NCBI GenBank assembly: GCA_028141225.1 | Contig: JAOIPS010000005.1 | Span: 1 to 62,617, forward strand | Length of the DNA: 62,617 nucleotides | Source: Prochlorococcus sp. AH-736-L23 | GTDB taxonomy: Bacteria > Cyanobacteriota > Cyanobacteriia > PCC-6307 > Cyanobiaceae | Direction: 5' to 3' | Shown: piece by piece, positions 15,530-27,398 of the stretch | Layout: every line of letters begins with the position of its first letter | Position numbering within the stretch: position 1 is the stretch's first letter | The notes under the pieces: model-generated | The model's input: only the letters and a program-made list of their open reading frames with translations | What the model was told of the DNA's origin: nothing | Databases searched by the model: none | Made by a program: the position numbers and the translations under genes

Positions 15530-15960
15530 ATTAGTGCTGAGAAATCTATTAGCAATATTGAGAGCATCACCGAAGAAGATATTAATCCTAGGCTAATCAT
15601 CAACGATACATAACCTTTTTTTCTAGGCAATTTATAAAAAGATATTCCAATAAGTAATATCATTATTAATGAGAAAAAAATTATAATTTTTTCATTTACT
15701 AAATTTAGATGTATAACTAGATTTTTTTCTTCAAAAAATTTGAGGAATTCAGATAAAGCTAGTTCCTCTTCTATTTTCTTAAAATAGTCAAATAAACTTA
15801 TAAAAGCAGAACTTAATAAAGATAAAGCAACCAGTGCAGTAACTGGTTTTGTTAACCTGTTAAGTGTTCTGTTAAAACTTAATAATAAAATAAAAATAAA
15901 TAAAGAGGTTACTAAAGGTATTAAAGGTATAAGAGTTGTTGAATTTATTAAATTTCCCAC
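15526..15960 (-). CDS. Orphan membrane protein resembling the N-terminal domain of NdhF
   Basis: 144 residues (GTG start at 15960). The beginning LIPLIPLVTSLFIFILLLSF, then FNRTLNRLTKP, and the late GYVSLMISLGLISSSVMLSI line up with the first helices of NDH-1 subunit NdhF (its NRxTNRLRxP and GYVxFxxYLSLFSSSML segments, from memory). The remaining antiporter-like helices of NdhF (about 500 residues) are missing, so it cannot pump protons by itself. It may be a truncated paralogue with a new role, or a divergent small membrane protein. It is convergent with PTOX, which acts on the same quinone pool. Confidence 0.55.
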   Translation of the reverse strand: MGNLINSTTLIPLIPLVTSLFIFILLLSFNRTLNRLTKPVTALVALSLLSSAFISLFDYFKKIEEELALSEFLKFFEEKNLVIHLNLVNEKIIIFFSLIMILLIGISFYKLPRKKGYVSLMISLGLISSSVMLSILLIDFSALI

Positions 15961-16020
15961 GAAAATAATATGTATCTAACTTAAAATTTTATATTATTTT
16001 GACGCGTTATTTTATTAAAT

Positions 16021-16038
16021 AAGATTTTTTAAAATCTT
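16021..16038. repeat. 18-bp AT-rich palindrome
   Basis: AAGATTTT-TT-AAAATCTT, perfect inverted arms, in the divergent spacer between the NdhF-like gene (minus) and the micro-protein at 16108 (plus). It could be an operator or an extruding hairpin. No T run marks it as a terminator. Confidence 0.5.
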
Positions 16039-16107
16039 AAATGTAATTAGTACCTATTGCATTCGGTGTAAATTGATACCAAAATTTAATTAGTATCGAA
16101 AAATAAA

Positions 16108-16209
16108 ATGTTAGCCATTTCTGAAATTATTATTGCAAGTGCTATCTTCCTAGGAATTGTATATTGGGAAGTTAAATTCCTATATGCCAAAACTACTGTA
16201 GCGAAATAA
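16108..16209 (+). CDS. Single-helix membrane micro-protein (33 aa)
   Basis: ATG at 16108 encodes MLAISEIIIASAIFLGIVYW and ends at 16209. One transmembrane helix, then a short basic tail (KFLYAKTTVAK). It is comparable in size to small photosystem subunits but does not match one I know. Confidence 0.45.
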   Translation: MLAISEIIIASAIFLGIVYWEVKFLYAKTTVAK

Positions 16210-16325
16210 CTTCACTCAAAACATGTAACTTAATAACATACAAAATTTAAATAAAATTTAAGAATTTAAGTTGACAAAAAAAGCTTTAGATATGAGAGAA
16301 TAAACACAATTAATTAATCCCTCTA

Positions 16326-16463
16326 ATGAGCGAAGTCCAAAATCCTAATACTAATTCAACTCAGCAGCAACAACAGCAACAGCAACAATCCTATTCAGAC
16401 AGCAAAATTAATTCCGCTGAGAGCGAGAGACTTTATCTTGAGATGAAAAAAGCTTGGCTTTAA
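16326..16463 (+). CDS. Small glutamine-rich protein (45 aa)
   Basis: ATG at 16326 opens MSEVQNPNTNSTQQ with nine consecutive glutamines (mixed CAG/CAA codons, so not a pure DNA repeat). A helical end follows (NSAESERLYLEMKKAWL). It lies 55 bp after a good TTGACA hexamer (16271-16276), which suggests a promoter. The function is unknown. Confidence 0.5.
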   Translation: MSEVQNPNTNSTQQQQQQQQQSYSDSKINSAESERLYLEMKKAWL

Positions 16464-16574
16464 ATTTAATCGTATTTGAAAATATATTCCTATATTTTTT
16501 TTTAATTTTGAAGTAATCAATACTTTTTTATTTTCTATAACCTTTAAATTTCATCTAACAACAAGATTAATTAT

Positions 16575-16706
16575 TTGAAAAGGCTAAAGCAGTTAGAGAA
16601 AATTAACGGAAGACTCGCAATGGGAGGACTAATATATCTAGTTTTTACAAAATTAGTTTCCAACCGTGCCGACATTTTAGACCAGCTTAAATCTTATTTA
16701 ATTTAA
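16575..16706 (+). CDS. Miniature high-light-inducible (HLIP-like) protein
   Basis: TTG start at 16575; 43 residues beginning MKRLKQLEKINGRLAMGGLI. The core ExxNGRLAM is the chlorophyll-binding-type motif of HLIPs/SCPs: the Glu-Arg salt bridge and Asn ligand positions are all present (E8, N11, R13). One hydrophobic helix follows. It is shorter than usual Prochlorococcus HLIPs (60-90 residues) and lacks an N-terminal extension. It would bind chlorophyll or carotenoid in the thylakoid if functional. Context: an island of other tiny membrane genes. Confidence 0.6.
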   Translation: MKRLKQLEKINGRLAMGGLIYLVFTKLVSNRADILDQLKSYLI

Positions 16707-16723
16707 GAAATGAATTAGAAATA

Positions 16724-16816
16724 TTATCCAGGAATATTTCTTTCTATATAAGCGTCAGTTAAAGCTAAAATTAACCCCAATAATGTTGAAAATATAGCAA
16801 TTTCGGTTGATTCCAT
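16724..16816 (-). CDS. Single-helix membrane micro-protein (30 aa)
   Basis: Minus-strand ATG at 16816 encodes MESTEIAIFSTLLGLILALT and ends IERNIPG at 16724. One helix. It is convergent with the HLIP-like gene. The N-terminal METx pattern is loosely like PsbM, but PsbM itself is elsewhere in this window (36411-36563), so I leave it unnamed. Confidence 0.45.
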   Translation of the reverse strand: MESTEIAIFSTLLGLILALTDAYIERNIPG

Positions 16817-16883
16817 TTTATTTTTAAATTACTCCTAGTTTGCTAAATAACTCAAAGTTCGGCAACAAAGCTGATAACCTACT

Positions 16884-16901
16884 ATAGTACATATATACTA
16901 T
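16884..16901. promoter_or_regulatory. Inverted repeat resembling a LexA-type box
   Basis: Arms ATAGTA (16884-16889) and TACTAT (16896-16901) with a 6-bp spacer. Read as AGTAC-ATAT-ATACT it differs by one base in the second half-site from the cyanobacterial LexA pattern (GTAC, four bases, GTWC). It lies 12 bp upstream of the GTG start of the DUF3104 gene. Confidence 0.35.
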
Positions 16902-16913
16902 TAGCTATTTATT

Positions 16914-17162
16914 GTGAGCTCAGCAACTCCTGAGTTTCTTTTCGTTAGGCCTCGTGATTATGTCGCAATTAAAAAAGAAAATTGCGAAAATACTAATGAA
17001 AAGAATAAAAATTATTGGGTCGGTCAAGTTATCGACTGTATTGGAGGAGCTAGAAATCCAAATTCATGGACTTTGTTTCAAGTTGCCAATATTGATAATG
17101 GAGAGATCACTATAATCAACGCGGATACTGTAGAAAAAATTTTGAAACCTTCTGAAAGTTAA
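16914..17162 (+). CDS. DUF3104-like protein (82 aa)
   Basis: 82 residues with a GTG start (MSSATPEFLFVRPRDYVAIK). The FLFVRPRDYVAI opening and a compact beta-rich body (WVGQVIDCIGGARNPNSWTLF) match the small DUF3104 proteins of marine picocyanobacteria. The function is unknown. A LexA-like inverted repeat precedes it. Confidence 0.6.
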   Translation: MSSATPEFLFVRPRDYVAIKKENCENTNEKNKNYWVGQVIDCIGGARNPNSWTLFQVANIDNGEITIINADTVEKILKPSES

Positions 17163-17234
17163 GCTTATAAATAATCAAATAAACATCCTTAAGTATTACA
17201 AAAACAAAAGATAAAATGCTGGTTTCAAAGAGAA

Positions 17235-18125
17235 TTACCCCAGTTCCAAGCAGGCAAGTCCGTATACTTGATTCATTGGGCAGGGCGGTTGAATGCCTTT
17301 ATACATTCTGTAAGTTTTTGATATTTCCTCAAATCCCAAACTTGATAAAAGATAATTTGCATATGGATTCAGATTAGAGCAATCCAATAAGATTTGGGCA
17401 TCTAAATCACCAACTAACTCCCTTATTAACAATTCAGCAAGTGGTGGAGTATCCGCTAAAAGAGGTCCAATTCTCCAGCCTTGCTCATTATCCTCCAATA
17501 CACAAGGTCTTATCCTGCCAAATCCATGGCACATCCCGTTATTATCAATAATTGCACTGACATTACCATGAGAATTTTTCAACCAGTCATTTAGAAAATG
17601 TGGTCTAGGACTAGGTTCTCTTTGATCATCATAAATCAAGACCGCTGCAGAAGAAATTTTAGTACCCGGGACAACTTTAAAAGTATGAAATTGATCTTTA
17701 TAGAAATTTCTCAATGGCAAATCTTGAGATCCATTTAATTTCCATCGATTTGTAATGGAAGATTTTCTAAACCCCCACTTTTCGTAATCATTCAATCTAT
17801 CTGGGGCAGCCTCAAGACCAATGCAATCAACATTTTTTAAATAATTTAGAGCATGTTTCCATAATCTCACTCCATATCCATTATTTCGGAATTCTTTTTT
17901 AACGATAAATAAACCTATAAAACCATACGAGGAATTATATTTAATGCACGCAATAGAACCTATAGGATTATTGTCTAAACAAGCTACCCATACCCCTTGT
18001 TTATCTGTCTTTCTATAAATTGATACGTCATCCATTCCAGGAGAAAATCCTTCTAACCTTGCCCAGTTTGTAACTTCTGGGATTTCATTTATAGATATCA
18101 ATCTAATTGAAAAATTTTCCCTCAT
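17235..18125 (-). CDS. GNAT family N-acetyltransferase with C-terminal second domain
   Basis: 296 residues. The N-terminal GNAT fold has the acetyl-CoA pyrophosphate loop region VKKEFRNNGYGVRLWKHAL (about 75-93; R/Q-x-x-G-x-G/A type). The C-terminal 140 residues (from about 155) form a second domain like the YitH/HolE-type tandem GNATs, ending NQVYGLACLELG. The acceptor substrate cannot be inferred. It is a stand-alone gene on minus. Confidence 0.8.
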   Translation of the reverse strand: MRENFSIRLISINEIPEVTNWARLEGFSPGMDDVSIYRKTDKQGVWVACLDNNPIGSIACIKYNSSYGFIGLFIVKKEFRNNGYGVRLWKHALNYLKNVDCIGLEAAPDRLNDYEKWGFRKSSITNRWKLNGSQDLPLRNFYKDQFHTFKVVPGTKISSAAVLIYDDQREPSPRPHFLNDWLKNSHGNVSAIIDNNGMCHGFGRIRPCVLEDNEQGWRIGPLLADTPPLAELLIRELVGDLDAQILLDCSNLNPYANYLLSSLGFEEISKTYRMYKGIQPPCPMNQVYGLACLELG

Positions 18126-18281
18126 AGAAATATACTAACCAAGAAAAATTTGAAATTTTAAAGGCAATATTAATAAATTTGATTATTTCTCATAAATCAT
18201 TCACTTTAATTCAAATGGCGAAAAACCTTAGTTATTTACAATTTATCCTCTGATATATTTAATACTATTCATAGGAATAAA

Positions 18282-19673
18282 ATGAAGATTTCTGATAAAT
18301 TTCATTTAGAAGACATTAATAGATTAAAAAATACAGTTCTCACCGGTAAAACGGAAGATATAAAATGGCGGATCCAAAATCTCAATATAGTTTCTAAAAT
18401 TTTGGATGAAAATAAAAAAGAAATAATAAAATCACTTTTTGTTGATCTAGGTAAATCTGAAATTGAAGGACTTTCAGAAATCCTTTTAGTGAAAGAAGAA
18501 ATTTCACTAATAAAAAAGAAACTCAATTCTTGGATGCGACCAAAAAAGATTGATACACCTTTTTATCTATTTCCATCATTCTCCAAAGTTATTTATGAAC
18601 CTCTTGGTTGTGTCTTAATTATTGGTCCTTATAATTATCCATTACTTTATGTTTTAAAGCCATTGGTAAATATTTTCTCAGCAGGAAATACTGCAGTTAT
18701 AAAACCATCAGAGAAATGTCCTGCGACTTCAAAACTTATTAAAAAACTTACTTCCAAATATTTCCGAAAAGATGTCCTAATGACAATAGAGGGTGACTAT
18801 AAACAATCCATAAAATTAATTGAACAAAATTTTGACCACATATTTTTTACAGGAAGTACTGAAACTGGAAAATCTATAATGAAATTAGCTTCAAAAAACT
18901 TAACTCCATTAACTCTTGAGTTAAGCGGAACAAATCCTGTAATTATTTTCAAAAATGCAAATTTAGAAGTGGCTGCTAAAAGAATTGTTTGGGGCAAATT
19001 TTTTAATTCTGGTCAATCCTGCGTGGCTCCCAATCATATCTTTGTAGATAAAGAAATTGAAACTATTTTTATAGAAAAATTAAAGAAATCCATAGTAAGT
19101 TTTTACGGAGATAATCCAATTATCTCCGAAAACTTATCAAAATTAGAGAAAAAGCAATTTACATCAACTGTAGAAATTTTAAAGCAATATAAAAAAGAAA
19201 AAAGAATTTTATTTGGGGGGACTTTTAATAAAAAAATGTTGAAAATATCTCCTACAATTTTGAGATCTAAATTAAATGAAACAGATATCTTGCAAAAAGA
19301 ACTATTCAGTTCACTACTTCCAGTAATTGGAATCAATGATAAGGAATCAGCTTTAAAACAGATTAATCAAACATCAAAACCATTAGCAATCTACTTATTT
19401 GGAGGCAATAAAAAAATCCATAATCATATTTCAAAAGTAACCAGCTCAGGAACAATTTGTATAAATGATGTGATGTTACCAGTCCTTATTCCAAATTTAC
19501 CGTTTGGAGGCGTTGGGCAAAGTGGTATTGGTAAATTTCATGGAGAAGAAGGGTTTCGAAATTTTTCAAATCAAAAATCTATTACTTTTAAGGGTTTTTT
19601 ATTTGATTCAAATCTGCGGTATCCTCCCTACGAAAGAGTAAAGAAATTTTTAAAGTTTATTTTTCAGGTTTAA
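18282..19673 (+). CDS. NAD(P)-dependent aldehyde dehydrogenase (class 3-like)
   Basis: A 463-residue ALDH oxidising aldehydes to acids. It has the cofactor loop FFTGSTETGKSIM, the general-base motif LELSGTNP, and the catalytic cysteine in FNSGQSCVAPNHIF. The length and the LPFGGVGQSGIGKFHGEEGFRNFS C-terminal signature place it with class 3/fatty aldehyde dehydrogenases. In cyanobacteria such an enzyme can detoxify lipid-derived aldehydes; the substrate is not shown by sequence. It is followed by a LysM protein 60 bp downstream. Confidence 0.92.
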   Translation: MKISDKFHLEDINRLKNTVLTGKTEDIKWRIQNLNIVSKILDENKKEIIKSLFVDLGKSEIEGLSEILLVKEEISLIKKKLNSWMRPKKIDTPFYLFPSFSKVIYEPLGCVLIIGPYNYPLLYVLKPLVNIFSAGNTAVIKPSEKCPATSKLIKKLTSKYFRKDVLMTIEGDYKQSIKLIEQNFDHIFFTGSTETGKSIMKLASKNLTPLTLELSGTNPVIIFKNANLEVAAKRIVWGKFFNSGQSCVAPNHIFVDKEIETIFIEKLKKSIVSFYGDNPIISENLSKLEKKQFTSTVEILKQYKKEKRILFGGTFNKKMLKISPTILRSKLNETDILQKELFSSLLPVIGINDKESALKQINQTSKPLAIYLFGGNKKIHNHISKVTSSGTICINDVMLPVLIPNLPFGGVGQSGIGKFHGEEGFRNFSNQKSITFKGFLFDSNLRYPPYERVKKFLKFIFQV

Positions 19674-19733
19674 ATTACTTAAATTGTTTTCAAAAACCTA
19701 GCGATTTTAAATTTAAAGATTATCTTTAAATAA

Positions 19734-20507
19734 ATGGTGAGTTTTATGAAATTTGCATTTTTAGTAATTGCCATATTTATAAATTTTTTTAATCAATCAT
19801 TGATAAAATCAGAAGAAAAGTTTTTTTCACCAAAAAATAAAATTGAGAATATTCCTAGAAAAGAATCAATTTCTGAAGAAAAAACTGAAATACAAAAAAT
19901 TCATATTGTAAAAAGTGGAGATACATTATCAAGTATTTCAAAATTCTATTCAATAAATAAAGATTTAATTATTAAATTGAATAACTTAAAAGATGAAAAT
20001 TACATTTTTGTTGGCCAAAATCTTATTATCTCCCAATCTACCGAAACTCTTATAAAACAATCAGATTTAATAAATAATTATCATATCGTTCAAACTGGTG
20101 AAAATCTAACTGACCTATCAAACAAATATAATTTAAGAGTAATAGATCTGATAGAGATTAATAATCTCAATAATCCTGATTCAATAAAAGTTGGTCAAAA
20201 ACTCATAATAAGAAAAAAGAACATAATTAATTCAGAAAATTATGAAACTACTGAAAATAAAAAAAATAATGAGTTAATTGAGTTAAATAAAAAAATTTAT
20301 GGTCCTATAATTATTCAAAATAAATCATATAAAGATATTAAAGGTAGAAAAGTTTTAAACGTACTAAATCAAGATAATAAAAAACTGATTCTTTCAATCA
20401 ATTGTGATAAAAATGAATTAGATGTAAGAATACCTGGAAGAAAATGGATGGGAAGTAAGCCTGCTAAAGAAGAATTCGAAAATAATTTAATTAATGATTT
20501 TTGTTAA
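19734..20507 (+). CDS. LysM-repeat secreted/periplasmic protein
   Basis: 257 residues. The N-terminal hydrophobic signal (FAFLVIAIFINFF) is followed by two LysM domains, residues 56-99 (IHIVKSGDTLSSIS to VGQNLIIS) and 116-159 (YHIVQTGENLTDLS to VGQKLII), which bind peptidoglycan glycan chains. The C-terminal 90 residues, ending ENNLINDFC, have no recognisable enzymatic motif; possibly a wall-anchored cofactor. The ATG at 19734 is used; ATG at 19746 is an alternative. Confidence 0.85.
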   Translation: MVSFMKFAFLVIAIFINFFNQSLIKSEEKFFSPKNKIENIPRKESISEEKTEIQKIHIVKSGDTLSSISKFYSINKDLIIKLNNLKDENYIFVGQNLIISQSTETLIKQSDLINNYHIVQTGENLTDLSNKYNLRVIDLIEINNLNNPDSIKVGQKLIIRKKNIINSENYETTENKKNNELIELNKKIYGPIIIQNKSYKDIKGRKVLNVLNQDNKKLILSINCDKNELDVRIPGRKWMGSKPAKEEFENNLINDFC

Positions 20508-20587
20508 AAATTTTAATTAATATGTGTGAATAATTTGTCTAAGAATATTAATGATGAGTTATTCTACAAAAAGTTAAATTAATAGTA

Positions 20588-20797
20588 ATGGCAATTTCAA
20601 GAGGAGATCTCGTAAGAGTAAAAAGACCAGAATCATATTGGTACAACGAAATAGGTAAAGTTGCTTCAGTTGATACCTCAGGTATTAAATATAACTGTGT
20701 AGTCAGATTCGATAAAGTAAATTATGCTGGGATAAGCGGAACTGATGGTGGAGCAAATACAAATAATTTCGCCGAAAGTGAATTAGAGAAAGCTTAA
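20588..20797 (+). CDS. psaE: Photosystem I subunit PsaE
   Basis: 69 residues, an SH3-like beta barrel on the stromal face of PSI that aids ferredoxin docking and cyclic flow. [23 protein letters not shown] and the closing [29 protein letters not shown] are diagnostic. Length is typical (69-75). It is directly followed by fpg after 4 bp, so the two may share a transcript. Confidence 0.97.
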   Translation: MAISRGDLVRVKRPESYWYNEIGKVASVDTSGIKYNCVVRFDKVNYAGISGTDGGANTNNFAESELEKA

Positions 20798-20801
20798 ATA
20801 A

Positions 20802-21680
20802 TTGCCTGAATTACCTGAAGTAGAAACTGTTCGCAGAGGTTTAGAAAAAAAACTTAATAAATTTATTATTAAAAAAGTAGAAGTCTGTAGGAATTCAACT
20901 GTTGCATTCCCAACAAATAAACAAGAATTCATTAGGGGACTTCAAAACTCACTTATTTATAAATGGGACAGAAGGGGAAAATATTTAATAGCTCAATTAA
21001 AAGAATTTCAAAATGAGAATAATCAATTTCCTCTAAAAAATTCTCAAAATAATGGATTTCTTGTAGTTCATTTAAGAATGACTGGTTATTTCAAATTCAT
21101 CAATAATTCTACTCCGCCATGTAAACATACAAGAATAAGATTTTTCGATAATAATAATCATGAGCTTAGATACATTGACGTAAGAAGTTTTGGCCAAATG
21201 TGGTGGATTAAGCAAGGATTATCGCCCAATAAAATAATCAAAGGATTAGGCTCATTAGGACCAGAACCATTTTCTAAAGACTTTGATGCAAACTATCTTA
21301 AGAAAGTTATTTTCAAAAGAACAAAATCCATAAAAGCTATTTTATTAGATCAAACCATTGTTGCAGGTATAGGTAATATTTACGCTGATGAAAGTTTATA
21401 CTTGGCAGGCATTTCACCTTTTAGGGAAGCTCAAACAATAAAGAAGAGTGAGATAATAAAGCTTAAAGAAGCTATTGTTACTGTATTAAAAAAAAGTATA
21501 GGGTCTGGAGGGACGACATTTAGTGACTTTAGAGACTTGGAGGGTGAGAATGGGAATTTTGGTTTACAGACAAATGTCTATAGGAGAACTGGTAAAGAAT
21601 GTCATAAATGTGGAAATTTAATTGAAAGGCAAAAAATTACTGGAAGAAGTACACATTGGTGTCCTAAATGCCAAAAATAA
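20802..21680 (+). CDS. mutM: Formamidopyrimidine-DNA glycosylase (Fpg/MutM)
   Basis: A 292-residue DNA glycosylase/AP lyase removing 8-oxoguanine. The TTG start at 20802 is fixed by chemistry: it places PELPEVE at residues 2-8, and Pro2 is the catalytic nucleophile with Glu3 beside it. The C-terminus has the zinc finger CxxC-x16-CxxC (KECHKCGN and THWCPKCQK). The helix-two-turn-helix segment [18 protein letters not shown] is also present. Oxidative-lesion repair suits a strongly lit phototroph. It is convergent with the rRNA operon across a shared terminator. Confidence 0.97.
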   Translation: MPELPEVETVRRGLEKKLNKFIIKKVEVCRNSTVAFPTNKQEFIRGLQNSLIYKWDRRGKYLIAQLKEFQNENNQFPLKNSQNNGFLVVHLRMTGYFKFINNSTPPCKHTRIRFFDNNNHELRYIDVRSFGQMWWIKQGLSPNKIIKGLGSLGPEPFSKDFDANYLKKVIFKRTKSIKAILLDQTIVAGIGNIYADESLYLAGISPFREAQTIKKSEIIKLKEAIVTVLKKSIGSGGTTFSDFRDLEGENGNFGLQTNVYRRTGKECHKCGNLIERQKITGRSTHWCPKCQK

Positions 21681-21681
21681 A

Positions 21682-21712
21682 AAAGGGCTTACTCAAGAAA
21701 AGTAAACCCTTT
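21682..21712 (-). terminator. Rho-independent terminator of the rRNA operon
   Basis: Stem AAAGGG/TTAC (from 21682) with GTAA/CCCTTT (to 21712), with one mismatch and a 9-nt loop. On the minus strand the hairpin is followed by TTTTTTATTTTT, a strong T run, so it ends the rRNA transcript after 5S. On plus the T run is poorer but may end fpg. Confidence 0.8.
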
Positions 21713-21721
21713 AAATATTTT

Positions 21722-21839
21722 ACCTGGCATTGAGCTATCTTCTCAAGGGGCTACCCCCTAAATATTTTCGCCGCTGATGCGTTTCACAACCGAGTTCGAG
21801 ATGGATCGGAGTGGTTCCACATCGCCATGAACACCAGGA
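21722..21839 (-). rRNA. rrf: 5S ribosomal RNA
   Basis: About 118 nt. The 5' and 3' ends TCCTGGTGTT and ATGCCAGGT pair, and the internal CGAACTCGGTTGTGAAACGC is the conserved 5S loop. It is the last gene of the operon, 65 bp after 23S. End positions are estimated from the terminal helix. Confidence 0.93.
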
Positions 21840-21904
21840 TAGTGTGAACCTTGAGAACTGCATAGAAAATTATATTAATCAAAAACAATAAATTAAGTTT
21901 ATTT

Positions 21905-24778
<2,874 letters not shown>

Positions 24779-25034
24779 AATAACTTCAAAATTGAAGCAT
24801 CAGCTTAATAGAATTGTTATTAGTGCGTTCGCACAAATAATAAATCTGCATCATTAAAGATGCTAATTGTCTTTAAAAATAATCTATGCAGTTGTCAAGG
24901 TTCTCTGAAAACAATGAAAATAATTCAATGAGTCCAGCATCTTAATGTTTTCATTAGGAAGCTAGATTCGTTCAGATTTTGATCACAACTCAAAACATTT
25001 CCTTTTCTTTAGATATGGAAGAGGTGGTAATCAG
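24779..25034 (-). other. Transcribed spacer between tRNA-Ala and 23S
   Basis: 256 bp of AT-rich spacer inside the rRNA transcript, with no ORF. It presumably holds the processing stem around 23S and antitermination signals; I cannot delimit them by eye. Confidence 0.6.
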
Positions 25035-25107
25035 TGGAGGTAAGCGGACTCGAACCGCTGACATCCTGCTTGCAAAGCAGGCGCTCTACCAACTGAGCTA
25101 TACCCCC
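25035..25107 (-). tRNA. tRNA-Ala (TGC)
   Basis: 73 nt; 5' GGGGGTATAGCTCAGTTGG, anticodon loop TTTGCAA (TGC), TTCGAGTCC T-arm and CCTCC plus discriminator A. It lies in the 16S-23S spacer beside tRNA-Ile, as usual in cyanobacteria. CCA is not encoded. Confidence 0.96.
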
Positions 25108-25119
25108 AACATAGAGATA

Positions 25120-25193
<74 letters not shown>

Positions 25194-25312
25194 AGGAAAA
25201 ATAATGGGTGTGACCTAGAAAAACTTAGGAAATGAAATTCTTAATAATTTAAGAATGTGAGGTACCGATCGACCTAAGGTGACAAAATAATATTAAACAT
25301 TTTGTTGTCTCC

Positions 25313-26800
<1,488 letters not shown>

Positions 26801-27398
26801 GTTCAAATCCTTTTGTAGATAAATCTACTCAATTTGAATTGCTTTATCCAAATAAAAACTTCAGTATTTGTATTTAGTTTCAGCCTCCTTAAATTTTAAG
26901 GATTACATTGAGTGCACATTAAATATTTCTAAAGTGACTTTCCAAGATCTCAGATCCGTTTACATCAAAGCCATAAGTTAGCAAATGATGACATTTTTTT
27001 ATATTCTTGACGGGACCTCACACCTTTATTGCATGTACATCTCGAGATAACTAAAAAAATTTAGTTATTCTTGACGCAATAAAAGCATCAGTTCCTAAGT
27101 TTTTAAATTTTCTAGGTGCAGAGTTAAGCAACAAGTGAATAACTCATTTCGAAGGTAAACCCTTCTTCTGGTTGAAAATAATGATCGAAACCAAATCTCC
27201 AAAAAATTCATTCATTTACCAAAAAAAAGATTTGAGGTAATTTCTTGAATAATGCAAAAAGTATATTTTTGCCCAGAAGAAAATATTAAACCATCCGACT
27301 GTAAATGTGCAACCTTTTATACAAAAATTTTTTAATAATTTTTTATTTGTTCAAAGTCTCATAAAACTACTAGGCTTAAATAAAGGGTTATAAATGAA
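26801..27398. other. rRNA operon leader and divergent promoter region
   Basis: 598 bp between the 16S 5' end (minus) and the invertase gene (plus), without a convincing ORF. Hairpins: CCTTAAA-T-TTTAAGG (26887-26901) in the rRNA leader and ATAACTAAA-AAAA-TTTAGTTAT (27047-27068). A direct repeat TATTCTTGACG occurs at about 27002 and 27066. The rRNA promoter should be here, but no consensus -35/-10 pair stands out. Confidence 0.55.
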
